Positions 7,243 through 16,451 are shown, counted from the first letter of the stretch. The stretch is DNA of 52,139 nucleotides from Bacteroidales bacterium (GCA_021108035.1 JAIORQ010000046.1:1-52139); one strand, 5' to 3'. A program made the numbers and translations. The notes: a model not told the origin generated them from the letters alone.

Positions 7243-7839
7243 ATGAAAACATCTTTTATTATACTTTTTTTTATTACTGTTACAGGAACAGTTTTTTCAC
7301 AAAGCAGCTTATCCGCAAGATTAATAACATTAAGCGGTCATCCTTTTGCAGATGAAAATTTAAGTTTGCATCAAAACCCTTTGGATAATACAGGTTATTT
7401 AACTTTTGAACCGGGATTGATCTTTTCTTACGACAGATATTTAATAAAGAAGTTTTCATTCAGATTTTCAACCGCTGTTTTTAATGACAGGTTTAATTTG
7501 CTTTCGGGATACAGCCAAGCAATGATAAAATACAAAATAATGAAGTATTATAAACATTCAATATATTTGGGATTAGGGCCTGCTGTTCATTACACTACCG
7601 AGAAATCATCTGTTGAAGGATATGTTAATGAAGAAAATTATAAAACAGCAAATAATACTATGTATAAAATTTCTTGGGTTAGCGGACTTGTTGAATACAA
7701 TTACTGTATTAATAAAAAAACTGATTTTGCACTTGCATTGAATCACATACATCCTCGATCGATTGCAATTTCATTCGGTGTCCGTTTTGATCTGCCCAAT
7801 CCGACCGGTAAAGGCTGCAATTGTCCGGGTTACAGATAA
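7243..7839 (+). CDS. Predicted outer-membrane protein, unknown function
   Basis: About 198 residues from the ATG at 7243. A signal peptide (MKTSFIILFFITVTGTVFSQ) is followed by short amphipathic strands with alternating hydrophobic and aromatic residues (for example YLTFEPGLIFSYDRYL and MYKISWVSGLVEYNY), which suggests a small 8-strand-type outer-membrane barrel of the OmpW/OmpX class. It ends in a cysteine-containing tail GCNCPGYR. I do not recognise the family. The preceding terminator and its own promoter make it a separate unit. Confidence 0.7.
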   Translation: MKTSFIILFFITVTGTVFSQSSLSARLITLSGHPFADENLSLHQNPLDNTGYLTFEPGLIFSYDRYLIKKFSFRFSTAVFNDRFNLLSGYSQAMIKYKIMKYYKHSIYLGLGPAVHYTTEKSSVEGYVNEENYKTANNTMYKISWVSGLVEYNYCINKKTDFALALNHIHPRSIAISFGVRFDLPNPTGKGCNCPGYR

Positions 7840-7878
7840 TTTTGAAATTAGAATTTTGAAATTAGATTTTAGAAATCG
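7840..7878. repeat. Short tandem repeat TTTTGAAATTAGA
   Basis: TTTTGAAATTAGAA, TTTTGAAATTAGA and a degenerate TTTTAGAAATCGG follow each other directly after the stop codon. It is low-complexity microsatellite-like DNA. Confidence 0.6.
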
Positions 7879-7930
7879 GAAATTTGATATTCATTATATA
7901 TACAGCTAAACAATGAAATAATGTAATAAA

Positions 7931-9871
7931 ATGAATAAAATCTTAATCATATTACTTCTTACATTATCCGGACAAGTTTATTCACAAACATTATCTACTA
8001 AATCAAAAAAAGCAATACAATATTTCAACAAAGCATTTGAATATTACAATTTATATAAATATGAAGAATCAATTTATTGGTGTGAAGCAGCAATAAATAA
8101 AGACAAAAAATTTATTGAAGTATATTACTTATTATCTGATATTTATGATGAGACCAAACGACCACTGAAAAAGATCAATATCTTAAAGCAAGCAGTTGAC
8201 ATTAATCCTCAAAAAAGCGCTTTAGCTTTTCTTACATTGGCAAAAACTGAATTATCAATCGGAAGATACGAAGATGCTAAATATCATTTTGATGAATTGA
8301 AAAAGTATGATGTATTAAACACTTATTCAGAAATGACAAAACCCTATATTAAGAAATGTATATTCGGAATTAATGCTTTAAAGAATCCTGTAGATTTTAA
8401 ACCCGAAAATTTAGGAGTAAATATTAATTCTGAATTTGACGAATATCTCCCGACAATAACCGCAGATGAACAAACTTTGATATTTACGAGACTAATACCA
8501 ACCGGTAAAAGGGCTTATAACGGAACGCTTGAAATGCAAGAAGATTTTTTTATTTCTGAAAAAGAAAATAACACTTATGAGGAAGCTAAAGAATTCGGTT
8601 CGCCTTTAAACACATACAGTAATGAAGGAGCACAATCAATTTCTGCCGACGGTAAATTTTTATTCTTCACTTCTTGTGAATATAATAAAGGAGAAAGTCC
8701 TCACGGAAAATCTTACGGAAGTTGCGATATTTTTGTCTCTGAAAAAGTAGGAGATAAATGGTCAAAACCGGAAAATATTGGTGAGCGAGTAAATACAAAA
8801 TATTGGGAATCTCAACCGGCGTTTTCTTCCGACGGAAAAACCTTATACTTTGTTTCAAGCAGGCCGGGAGGCAAAGGCGGTATGGATATTTGGATGACGC
8901 AAATTCAAGCTGACAACACTTGGGCAGTTCCCGTAAACCTCGGTAACAATATTAATACTGAAAAACATGAACAATCTCCTTTTATTCATTATGATAATCA
9001 AACTTTATATTTCTCATCAAACGGTCATCTCGGTATGGGCAAACAAGATATTTTCATATCACGAAAAGACACATCGGGTAATTGGCAAAAACCTGTTAAT
9101 CTCGGGTATCCTATCAATACACACGATGAAGAAGTGAGTTTGATTATTAATACTAAAGGAAACAAAGCATTCTTTGCCTCATCTAAAAAGTCAAAATACG
9201 GCGGACTGGATCTTTATACATTTGAACTTAATGAAGAAAACAGACCAAATCAGGTTACATATGTTCACGGAACTGTGTATGATATCGAAACAAGCGAAAA
9301 ATTATCAAGCAAGATCAAATTAATAAACATAAATAAAAATTGTGAAGTTGCCACAGCAAGTTCAGATGAAGAAACAGGTGAATTTCTTATATGCTTGCCG
9401 AGCGGAAACGATTATGCTTTTAATGTATCAAAACCCGGTTATTTGTTTTATTCAGAGAACTTTACATTATCACATACAAGCGATTCATTAAAGACATATT
9501 ATTTTAGAATTCCTCTTTCTCCCATAAAAAAAGGCAGGAAAACGATCCTAAAAAACATCTTTTTTGAAATTGATTCTTATAAACTTCAAAAAATTTCTTA
9601 TGCCGAACTTGATAAATTGTATGACTTTTTAATAAACAATAAATCTGTGAAAATTGAGATTAGCGGGCATACCGATAATACAGGCAGCGAACAACATAAC
9701 AATCAATTATCTTTGCAAAGAGCAAAATCTGTTTATGATTATTTAATTAACGAAGGCATTCAATCTTTAAGAATGACATACAAAGGATACGGAAGCAAGC
9801 ATCCGGTTGATACTAACGCTACTAAAGAAGGCAGACAAAATAACAGACGGACGGAGTTTAAGGTTTTGTAA
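7931..9871 (+). CDS. PorE-like TPR/PD40/OmpA outer-membrane-linked protein
   Basis: A 646-residue protein with a signal peptide (about 1-19), N-terminal TPR helices (25-130), a beta-propeller of PD40/WD40-like repeats (about 150-425, with recurrent 'SADGKFLFFTS' and 'SSDGKTLYFVSSRPGGKGGMD' type blades), a carboxypeptidase-regulatory-like beta domain (435-520) and a C-terminal OmpA peptidoglycan-binding domain (535-646, core ISGHTDNTGS). This order is that of PorE, a peptidoglycan-anchored part of the type IX secretion machinery, but several paralogues exist in each genome, so the role is not fixed. A second protein of the same build is at 22158-24332. ATG-containing words run into the start codon. 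Confidence 0.85.
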   Translation: MNKILIILLLTLSGQVYSQTLSTKSKKAIQYFNKAFEYYNLYKYEESIYWCEAAINKDKKFIEVYYLLSDIYDETKRPLKKINILKQAVDINPQKSALAFLTLAKTELSIGRYEDAKYHFDELKKYDVLNTYSEMTKPYIKKCIFGINALKNPVDFKPENLGVNINSEFDEYLPTITADEQTLIFTRLIPTGKRAYNGTLEMQEDFFISEKENNTYEEAKEFGSPLNTYSNEGAQSISADGKFLFFTSCEYNKGESPHGKSYGSCDIFVSEKVGDKWSKPENIGERVNTKYWESQPAFSSDGKTLYFVSSRPGGKGGMDIWMTQIQADNTWAVPVNLGNNINTEKHEQSPFIHYDNQTLYFSSNGHLGMGKQDIFISRKDTSGNWQKPVNLGYPINTHDEEVSLIINTKGNKAFFASSKKSKYGGLDLYTFELNEENRPNQVTYVHGTVYDIETSEKLSSKIKLININKNCEVATASSDEETGEFLICLPSGNDYAFNVSKPGYLFYSENFTLSHTSDSLKTYYFRIPLSPIKKGRKTILKNIFFEIDSYKLQKISYAELDKLYDFLINNKSVKIEISGHTDNTGSEQHNNQLSLQRAKSVYDYLINEGIQSLRMTYKGYGSKHPVDTNATKEGRQNNRRTEFKVL

Positions 9872-9875
9872 CTGT

Positions 9876-10081
9876 TTTTATAATAAGAAATTAGAAATGT
9901 CAGAACAGGCACTTGCAAACAGCGAAGTTGTTGAACATAATGAATTAAAAAAAGAAGTTGATCTCCGGAAAAACCAAAGAAATTAATTTGGACAGAACCG
10001 GCAAGACAAGATTTAAAAGATATTTTTGTTTTCCAATCTGAATTTTCTCACAAAAGTGCTGACAAAATAATTAATAAAATA
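9876..10081 (+). pseudogene. Relic: partial copy of the 10250-10773 toxin-antitoxin pair
   Basis: About 205 bp nearly identical to 10379-10583, covering the last third of the antitoxin and the first third of the toxin. The antitoxin's 5' half is missing, the toxin start codon has been replaced (gatctccgg where the parent has gagcaatgg), and the copy ends abruptly inside the toxin. It starts five bases after the PorE-like gene stop. The rest of the gap, 10082-10217, shows nothing I can name. Confidence 0.9.
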
Positions 10082-10217
10082 GTTATCATTATTAACTTGT
10101 TGTTTTCAGAAAATAATTGTTTACGGCAAATTCATATTGCTTTATTTATATCAGGGAAATATATACATTACATTGTTAAATGCATATTTAAAGAGTATGA
10201 ACTACGATAAAAAGTTG

Positions 10218-10225
10218 TATATTTG
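10218..10225 (+). promoter_or_regulatory. Promoter -7 element of toxin-antitoxin operon
   Basis: TATATTTG, 25 bases before the antitoxin ATG at 10250. Confidence 0.6.
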
Positions 10226-10249
10226 TAAAAATACTGTAAAAAAGAATCT

Positions 10250-10489
10250 ATGCAACGATATATTATTGAAATTCCGGAAAATAATCCTGAATCAAAAGTC
10301 CTGTTAAATTACTTAATGAGTACAAAATTAATTGAAATATCTCAACCCATTAAGACAGAACAAGATTTGTTAAAAGAATTTTATAATAAGAAATTAGAAA
10401 TGTCAGAACAGGCACTTGCAAACGGCGAAGTTGTTGAACATAATGAATTAAAAAAAGAAGTTGAGCAATGGAAAAGCCAAAGAAATTAA
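10250..10489 (+). CDS. Antitoxin of RelE/ParE-type pair
   Basis: A 79-residue acidic protein with a short N-terminal beta region and a long C-terminal helix (NKKLEMSEQALANGEVVEHNELKKEVEQW), the usual shape of an antitoxin whose tail wraps the toxin. It overlaps the toxin gene by 22 bases and has its own promoter. There is no recognisable DNA-binding domain at the N-terminus, so autoregulation is uncertain. Its last 110 bases are duplicated upstream in the 9876-10081 relic. Confidence 0.78.
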   Translation: MQRYIIEIPENNPESKVLLNYLMSTKLIEISQPIKTEQDLLKEFYNKKLEMSEQALANGEVVEHNELKKEVEQWKSQRN

Positions 10490-10773
10490 TTTGGACAGAA
10501 CCGGCAAGACAAGATTTAAAAGATATTTTTGTTTTCCAATCTGAATTTTCTCACAAAAGTGCTGACAAAATAATTAATAAAATATTTGAAAAAGTAGAAA
10601 TACTTTTAATATTGGGGTTTGAGTTATCCGGACAAATCGACAATATTAATCCAAAATACAGGCGGCTGATTGAGGGGAATTATAAAATATTATACAAAGT
10701 TTATCCTGATAAAATTGTTATACACGGCATTTTTGATGCACGACAACAGCCCGCTAAATTAAAATTAAAATAG
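10468..10773 (+). CDS. RelE/ParE-superfamily toxin
   Basis: A 101-residue protein with the typical core: WTEPARQDLKDIFVFQSEFS at the start, a central RRLIEGNYKILYKVYPDKIVIHGIFDARQ strand region, and a C-terminal Q-P-A-K tail. ParE members poison gyrase while RelE members cut mRNA on the ribosome; the sequence (hydrophobic, with FDARQQP) is nearer ParE/YoeB-like plasmid-stabilisation proteins, but I cannot decide the target. The antitoxin overlaps it, so translation is coupled. It looks intact, unlike the partial copy upstream. Confidence 0.82.
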   Translation: MEKPKKLIWTEPARQDLKDIFVFQSEFSHKSADKIINKIFEKVEILLILGFELSGQIDNINPKYRRLIEGNYKILYKVYPDKIVIHGIFDARQQPAKLKLK

Positions 10774-10900
10774 CTGCCTGTTTTATTTTTTCATTTAACA
10801 CATTAAAAAGATTGAATTATAAATATCAAAATAACTTCTTTTTCTATTTCTGCTTCTTTTTCTATAAATTTCTCAATATACATAAATTATTGATGAAAAT

Positions 10901-11033
10901 TTAGTTTTTATTAACAACCACTTCTCTTAAAAATATAATTTTCTCCTCAAGATTAGAAATACGCTTATCATACAAATTTATTAATTTATCAGATAAATAA
11001 TTATTAAAAATCTCAAACTTTCCGGATTGAGAA
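10901..11033 (-). pseudogene. Relic: 3' end of a coiled-coil gene
   Basis: The minus strand encodes an open run of about 43 codons ending at TAA (10901-10903) with DKRISNLEEKIIFLREVV near its end. This heptad-like tail is what many Bacteroidota XRE-type regulators end with. No start or DNA-binding domain remains; the frame breaks near 11046, inside the oppositely directed DUF6624 gene. The remainder of the gap 10774-10900 shows nothing I can support. Confidence 0.5.
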
Positions 11034-11923
11034 CAATTATTTCAAACTTATTTTTTGCCCAAACATTTAAAGAATATTGGTCAAAAGCAGATTCTCTGTA
11101 TAGAGTTAAAAAATATAAACAAGCAGGTGTTGAATTTGACAATGCCCTTAAATTAAAAACCGGTAATGCAGATAACTATTTTTATGCTGCAACTGCGTGG
11201 GCTTCTGCCGGTGATACTTCTAAGGCTTTTTATTATTTGAATTTAACAGCAGATAAAGGTTGGTATCGAAAAAAGATAATGGAAAGTATTCCTGATTTTG
11301 TTTTGTTATATAATTTAAAAGCTTGGGATGAAGTATTAAAAAAAGTTCAAATGAATTTAGATGAATATGAAAAAGGTTATAATATTCCGTTAAAAAGAGA
11401 ACTTGAAAATATTAAAATGAAAGACCAATTATTAAGAAATTTAATTTGTGAAGTTGAAAAAAAATATGCTTTTGATTCAGATGAATATAAATATTTTTGG
11501 GAACTAATTTTACATCAAGACAGTTTAAATCTAATAAAAATTAGTGAAATTATTAAAGAACATAATTGGCCGGGTATCAGTTTAGTGGGTGAAGAATCAA
11601 ATATAACTGTATGGCTGGTTATTCAACATGCACCTCTCGAAACACAAGAACATTATTTGCCTTATCTTCAAGAATCTGTAAAAAAAGGTGAATCAAGAGG
11701 GCGAGATTTAGCCTACTTAGAAGACAGAATTTTAATGTTAAACGGAAAACCTCAAAAATACGGAAGTCAATTTATGAATGACCCTAAAACAGGAGAGTTT
11801 ATTTTCTACGAAATTGAAGACCCGGAAAATATAAATAAAAGAAGAGCAGAGGTAGGGCTTGATCCAATAGAAGAATACATGAAACGGAATAATATAAAAT
11901 GGAGAAATAATAAAACACAATAA
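11027..11923 (+). CDS. DUF6624-type exported protein, 5' end damaged
   Basis: About 298 residues with a TPR-like N-terminal half (KADSLYRVKKYKQAGVEFDNAL) and a C-terminal DUF6624-like domain (PGISLVGEESNITVWLVIQH, QEHYLPYLQESVKKGE, DRILMLNGKPQKYGSQF). The function of this domain is unknown. The reading frame begins with the last part of a signal peptide (SNLFFAQ) and only a TTG is available; the usual lysine-rich start and hydrophobic core are missing, and the frame closes upstream at 10994. The missing end coincides with the antisense relic, so a rearrangement probably removed the true start. It may be a pseudogene or be made without export. Confidence 0.65.
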   Translation: MRTIISNLFFAQTFKEYWSKADSLYRVKKYKQAGVEFDNALKLKTGNADNYFYAATAWASAGDTSKAFYYLNLTADKGWYRKKIMESIPDFVLLYNLKAWDEVLKKVQMNLDEYEKGYNIPLKRELENIKMKDQLLRNLICEVEKKYAFDSDEYKYFWELILHQDSLNLIKISEIIKEHNWPGISLVGEESNITVWLVIQHAPLETQEHYLPYLQESVKKGESRGRDLAYLEDRILMLNGKPQKYGSQFMNDPKTGEFIFYEIEDPENINKRRAEVGLDPIEEYMKRNNIKWRNNKTQ

Positions 11924-11971
11924 AATCAACAATATTTAAAGAATTATACAAATAAACAGTACAAACTAACC

Positions 11972-12052
11972 GTAATAAAATTTGTTGTTGTTTACAGAAC
12001 AGGCAACTCAAAATACGACCGAAAAGCAAAAATTAATCAACTTGCAAGATAA
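11972..12052 (+). pseudogene. Relic: C-terminal tail of a TonB-type receptor
   Basis: This stretch encodes VVVYRTGNSKYDRKAKINQL and a stop. The last ~50 bases are almost identical to the end of the receptor gene at 14511-14564, while the codons before are changed mostly to similar residues (FVVVYRTG against FVAIFRIG). It therefore looks like the end of a lost paralogue rather than a very recent copy. Confidence 0.85.
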
Positions 12053-12134
12053 TCGGAAATTTACAAGTTTTGATTTTACCCTGCCTTTTTATTTAAAAAA
12101 CATTACGTACTTCCGGTTAGATTTTTGCTTCTAA

Positions 12135-14564
12135 ATGCAAAAAACAAAACATAGACCCTTGAAAAAAATAATCTGTATTCTGTTAACCCAATTTATATTT
12201 TCTTTTCAATTATTTTCTCAAAACGATACAATAATTGATTATTATTCAATATCGGGTAAAATTACAGATTCTATTGAAAACAATGCTCTTGCTTATGTAA
12301 ACTTAACACTTCTTTCAGCAAAGGACAGCAGTTATATTAAATCAGGTATTTCAAATGAGACCGGTAATTTTTCAATTAAGGAAATTGAAAAAGGTGAATA
12401 TATATTGCGTATTATTGATTTGTCTTATAAACAATTATACAAACCAATTACGTTAAATAAGGATATTACATTAGATTTATTTCTGCATAAACCGGATGCA
12501 GAATTAGATGAAGTTATAATTTCGGCAGATAAAGAAATCTATCGCCTTGAAACAGACAAACGAATTTATCTTACAAAAAATGACGAAAGCATACAAAATG
12601 CTTTTGCGGAAGATGCCTTGGAAAATGCTCCGGGAGTTTATATTGATGTTGACGGAAATGTAATAATAAGAGGTAAGCCTGCATCAGTATGGATAAACGG
12701 TAAACCTTCCAAAAGGAAAAATGAAAATCTAAAAAGTTATTTAAAATTATTACCGGCATCACGAATAGAAAAAATAGAAGTCATAACAAATCCTTCAGCA
12801 CGTTACACGGCAACTAATACAAACAGTATTGTTAATATAGTTTTGAAAAAGAAAGTATATGAAAACAGTTTGTTGGCTTTTGGTACAGTTATTAATACCG
12901 CCAATATTTTTGGTGCTTGGACAACTGCATATATTACAAGAAAAAAATTTGATTTCAATATATATGTAATCGGTTCACAAGCTTCATTAAAGTATTTGTA
13001 TTATGATAAAAGTTTTTCATTAATAAACAAAGATACTGCGTTTTATTCCGAGTTCAGAAAAAATGAATTTTACAGCAATAAAGGAGCTAAAGTTTTCAGT
13101 GAATTAACTTATCATATTAATGATAAAACAGATATTGACTTTAACATTGAGTATCTTAATTATTCATTTACAGATTCATTTGAAAATCAAATTATCAGAA
13201 AATATGAAAATCCCGAACAAATAACATCAAATCTTATCGAAAAAGATAAATCTCAATATATTTTTTTTAACCTGAATTTTAATCATGATTTTAATGATAA
13301 AGGGAATAATATTAATTTTGAATTTAATGCATTTAAAGATAATACTGACATAAATTTTTATAAAAGTGAAAATTATCTTTTTGAAAATAAAAATCTTTTC
13401 CGGAAATCATATCCCAATCAAAAAATTTTAGAAACAGATTTTTCTGCAAATTACTCTTATCCATTTAAAAATAAATCTGTTTTAGCAACCGGCTTTATAT
13501 TAAATCCCATTAACAGCAAAACATATATCAATATTGTTAAGACCTCATCAAATACAGATGATAATTGGATTGAAGATACTGTTTTAAGTAACGATTATAT
13601 TAAGGAAACACCCTCTTACGAAGTTTATTCAACTTACAAAGGAAAGATTTCTAAAATAAAGTATAAAATCGGTTTAAGATATGAACACAACATTTATGTT
13701 TTAAAACAAACTATTCCGATTATTGATTTGCAAAAAGTTTATTCTAACTTGTATCCGTCAGTTCATTTTTCTTATTTAACAAAATCAAAGCACAATTTTT
13801 CATTAAGTTACAGCCGGAGAGTAAATACTCCGATTTATCATCTAAATCCGTATATTGACCGAACAAATAATGATTATATAAGCTCCGGCAATCAAAATTT
13901 AAATTTTGCTGCAACTAACTCATATGAATTCACTTATTTTAAAAGCTTTGATAAAATTAATGTTACAACATCACTTTATCAACGAAACACTAAGAATGAT
14001 ATTATTCGAGTTTCAGAGCCGGTTTATGATATTTATTTTGAGCAAACAGTTGTTTTACAAACATACGCTAATTGTGGCAACAGCAAATACACCGGTGCTG
14101 AAATAAGTCTTTCGTCATCTCCGGTAAAGAATTTAAGACTTCAACTTTATTCAAACACATATTATCAAAATCTAAACGGAACTTATAATAATTTACCACT
14201 GACAAATAAAGACTTTGTCTATAATGCAAAATTGAATGTATCCTATAAGTTTTTCAACAAATTTTCAGTTAAGATTTCTCCGTATTTCAAGTCGAATAAA
14301 GCAGACATCTTTCAAAACACCAAAAGTAATTTTTATACAAACGCGTCCTTAAAATTTGATTTATGGAATAAACGATTAAGTTTCGACATTAGAGCAAGAG
14401 ATATTTTCGGAACACGAAATAAGATTTCAGAATATTATCTTGATAATTTTTATCACTATTCCGAAAAAGATTATATTTTTCAAAAAGTACAATTTGTCGC
14501 AATCTTCAGAATAGGCAACTCAAAATACGACCGAAAAGCAAAAATTAATCAACTTGCAAGATGA
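12135..14564 (+). CDS. Outer-membrane beta-barrel receptor, TonB-dependent type
   Basis: An 809-residue outer-membrane protein: signal peptide (about 1-29), carboxypeptidase-regulatory-like domain (35-120, YSISGKITDSIENNALAYVN), plug-like region (125-240, including LENAPGVYIDVDGNVIIRGK and the IEKIEVITNPSARY motif), then a long barrel of alternating aromatic strands to the C-terminus. It belongs to the 'outer membrane beta-barrel family' that resembles TonB-dependent receptors. No SusD partner, DUF4249 protein or regulator is adjacent, so the substrate is unknown. The tail is shared with the relic at 11972-12052, evidence of a former tandem relative. Confidence 0.88.
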   Translation: MQKTKHRPLKKIICILLTQFIFSFQLFSQNDTIIDYYSISGKITDSIENNALAYVNLTLLSAKDSSYIKSGISNETGNFSIKEIEKGEYILRIIDLSYKQLYKPITLNKDITLDLFLHKPDAELDEVIISADKEIYRLETDKRIYLTKNDESIQNAFAEDALENAPGVYIDVDGNVIIRGKPASVWINGKPSKRKNENLKSYLKLLPASRIEKIEVITNPSARYTATNTNSIVNIVLKKKVYENSLLAFGTVINTANIFGAWTTAYITRKKFDFNIYVIGSQASLKYLYYDKSFSLINKDTAFYSEFRKNEFYSNKGAKVFSELTYHINDKTDIDFNIEYLNYSFTDSFENQIIRKYENPEQITSNLIEKDKSQYIFFNLNFNHDFNDKGNNINFEFNAFKDNTDINFYKSENYLFENKNLFRKSYPNQKILETDFSANYSYPFKNKSVLATGFILNPINSKTYINIVKTSSNTDDNWIEDTVLSNDYIKETPSYEVYSTYKGKISKIKYKIGLRYEHNIYVLKQTIPIIDLQKVYSNLYPSVHFSYLTKSKHNFSLSYSRRVNTPIYHLNPYIDRTNNDYISSGNQNLNFAATNSYEFTYFKSFDKINVTTSLYQRNTKNDIIRVSEPVYDIYFEQTVVLQTYANCGNSKYTGAEISLSSSPVKNLRLQLYSNTYYQNLNGTYNNLPLTNKDFVYNAKLNVSYKFFNKFSVKISPYFKSNKADIFQNTKSNFYTNASLKFDLWNKRLSFDIRARDIFGTRNKISEYYLDNFYHYSEKDYIFQKVQFVAIFRIGNSKYDRKAKINQLAR

Positions 14565-14602
14565 TTTGAATAATATTGTTTTAAGATTTTTATGATTGAG
14601 TT

Positions 14603-14896
14603 CACTCCGAAAAACGAAGTTTTTGGAGGAATAGAGTTAATTGAAAAAGCATAATTGTCTGATTTACAGAGTTCTTTAATTTAATTAGAGTCTGTCCATA
14701 AAGTCTGTGTTTGTTTCAGAATGTTCGAGTTCGAGGCTTGTGAAATGTTTAGAATCAGGAGTTTACTTTTGTAAATGACTGATTGTAAACATGAGCATAA
14801 CAGCTTGTGCCGAACTTGTTTCGGTAAAGAAATCGGACATTATGGACAAACACTAATTAAATTCGTGAATTCGTGGCTTTTATACTTTTCGGAGTG
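14603..14896. repeat. Outer inverted repeat around fold-back element
   Basis: CACTCCGAAAA (14603-14613) and TTTTCGGAGTG (14886-14896) are perfect 11-bp inverted copies enclosing the fold-back element at 14680-14861. The left arm also forms a local hairpin with TTTTTGGAG (to 14628), which may serve as a terminator for the receptor gene although no U run follows. Confidence 0.55.
14680..14861. mobile_element. MITE-like fold-back element, 182 bp
   Basis: The terminal inverted repeats are 26 bp each (14680-14705 and 14836-14861) and match at 23 positions; both contain TGTCCATAA followed by GTC. The interior has further small stems: GTTTAC/GTAAAC (14761-14766, 14785-14790) and CCGAA/TTCGG (14810-14824). 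There is no reading frame. If the repeats are taken to begin at TTAG, both flanks read TTAA, a possible target duplication, though palindromic and AT-rich. It probably derives from an insertion sequence with ends of this type elsewhere in the genome. Confidence 0.7.
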
Positions 14897-14984
14897 GGCT
14901 TAATGACTACAATTCGCATATTATTATCTTTCCGCCGAAAAACAATGATTTTCTTTTTCACAGTAAATAATAATTACATTTTTA

Positions 14985-14992
14985 TACTTTTG
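14985..14992 (+). promoter_or_regulatory. Promoter -7 element of MBOAT gene
   Basis: TACTTTTG, 47 bases before the GTG start at 15039. Confidence 0.55.
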
Positions 14993-15038
14993 TATATCAA
15001 ATAATCAATAGTCAATAATAAATATTCAATTATATTAA

Positions 15039-16451
15039 GTGTTATTTAATTCAGGACATTTTTTAATTTTCTTCCCTGTTGTTGTGATTATCTTCTTCAT
15101 GATGAAGAAAGTTAAGCACCGTAGAATATTGTTGCTGTTGGCAAGTTGGTATTTTTATACTGTTTGGAAACCGGAATATATTATCCTTTTGCTGACATCA
15201 ACGGCTGTTGATTATTTTGTGGCATTAAAAATTGAAAAGACATCTGAAATAAAATTAAGAAAACGTCTTGTTTGGTTGAGTATAATTGTAAACATCGGTA
15301 TTCTGTTCAGCTTTAAATATTTTCATTTTTTTGATAAAAACTTTCACAGATTCTTGTTTCATTATGATATTTTTCAGGGAAATGCTTTTGAACAACTTTT
15401 GTTACCTGTAGGAATTTCATTTTATACCTTTCAAACAATAAGTTATACCATTGATGTTTATAAAAAGAAAGTTAAAGCAGAACGCAATTTTGTAAAGTTT
15501 GCACTCTTTGTATCCTTTTTTCCTCAATTAGTTGCAGGTCCTATTGAAAGAGCAGGTAGTTTGATGCCTCAATTTGAGAAATTAACTAAATTTGATTATA
15601 AAAGAGTTTCTGACGGCTTAAAACTGATAGTTTGGGGATTTTTTCAGAAAATAGTAATTGCAGACAGTATGGCTCTTTTGGTTGATGCTGTCTATAAACA
15701 TCCTGCGACATATCACGGATTTGATATTTGGCTTATTACTTTCTTTTTTGCCGTACAAATTTATTGTGATTTCTCAGGTTATACTGATATTGCACGAGGA
15801 ACAGCAAAAATTTTAGGATATGAATTACGAATTAACTTTCGTCTTCCGTATTTTGCAAAATCATTTTCGGAATTTTGGCATCGTTGGCACATTTCTTTAA
15901 GCACATGGTTCAGAGATTATGTGTATATACAATTAGGAGGAAACAAAGTTAATTCGGGTATAAGATTTATCTTTAATATTATGTTCGTATTTATATTAAG
16001 CGGATTTTGGCATGGTGCAGGTTGGACTTTTATTATTTGGGGTACACTACACGGATTTTATTATTTGGCAGAAAAATATTTTCCTTATAAAATTCTTAAG
16101 AAGAAAAATAATTTTAATAGATTTCTGAAAATGATTTTTGTTTTTACTTTGGTGAATTTTGCTTGGATATTCTTTAGGTCTGAATCCGTAAGAATTGCGT
16201 TAACATTAGTTCAAAACAGTTTTGATTTTATGCAATCATCATTGAATTTTGACAGACAACTGTTGTTAAAGAATTCCATTTTTATCGGTATTTTATTTAT
16301 AGTAAATCTTATTGAACGTAAAAAAGATATTGTTACATATATTTCAGAAAAACCTGTTTTAATTCGTTGGGGAGTATATTATTTAACAGTGATTATTATT
16401 GTTACTTTCGGTAACTTCGGTATTCAGGAGTTTATTTATTTCAGATTTTAA
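15039..16451 (+). CDS. MBOAT-family O-acyltransferase (AlgI/DltB-like)
   Basis: A 470-residue polytopic membrane enzyme that moves acyl groups, usually acetyl, onto extracytoplasmic polysaccharide. Family landmarks are the start LFNSGHFLIFFPVVVIIFF, LPVGISFYTFQTISYTID, FFPQLVAGPIERA, DFSGYTDIARG, FWHRWHISLSTWFRDYVYI and the segment GFWHGAGWTFIIWGTLHG carrying the presumed catalytic histidine. The start codon is GTG; no ATG upstream is in frame. MBOAT genes of this kind are often followed by an SGNH-fold acetyltransferase or hydrolase, which is absent here, so the substrate polymer cannot be read from context. Confidence 0.94.
   Translation: MLFNSGHFLIFFPVVVIIFFMMKKVKHRRILLLLASWYFYTVWKPEYIILLLTSTAVDYFVALKIEKTSEIKLRKRLVWLSIIVNIGILFSFKYFHFFDKNFHRFLFHYDIFQGNAFEQLLLPVGISFYTFQTISYTIDVYKKKVKAERNFVKFALFVSFFPQLVAGPIERAGSLMPQFEKLTKFDYKRVSDGLKLIVWGFFQKIVIADSMALLVDAVYKHPATYHGFDIWLITFFFAVQIYCDFSGYTDIARGTAKILGYELRINFRLPYFAKSFSEFWHRWHISLSTWFRDYVYIQLGGNKVNSGIRFIFNIMFVFILSGFWHGAGWTFIIWGTLHGFYYLAEKYFPYKILKKKNNFNRFLKMIFVFTLVNFAWIFFRSESVRIALTLVQNSFDFMQSSLNFDRQLLLKNSIFIGILFIVNLIERKKDIVTYISEKPVLIRWGVYYLTVIIIVTFGNFGIQEFIYFRF

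Noticed and set aside
11738-12029. Antisense frames over the end of the DUF6624 gene
   Set aside because: Hydrophobic low-complexity translation of AT-rich DNA; no support.
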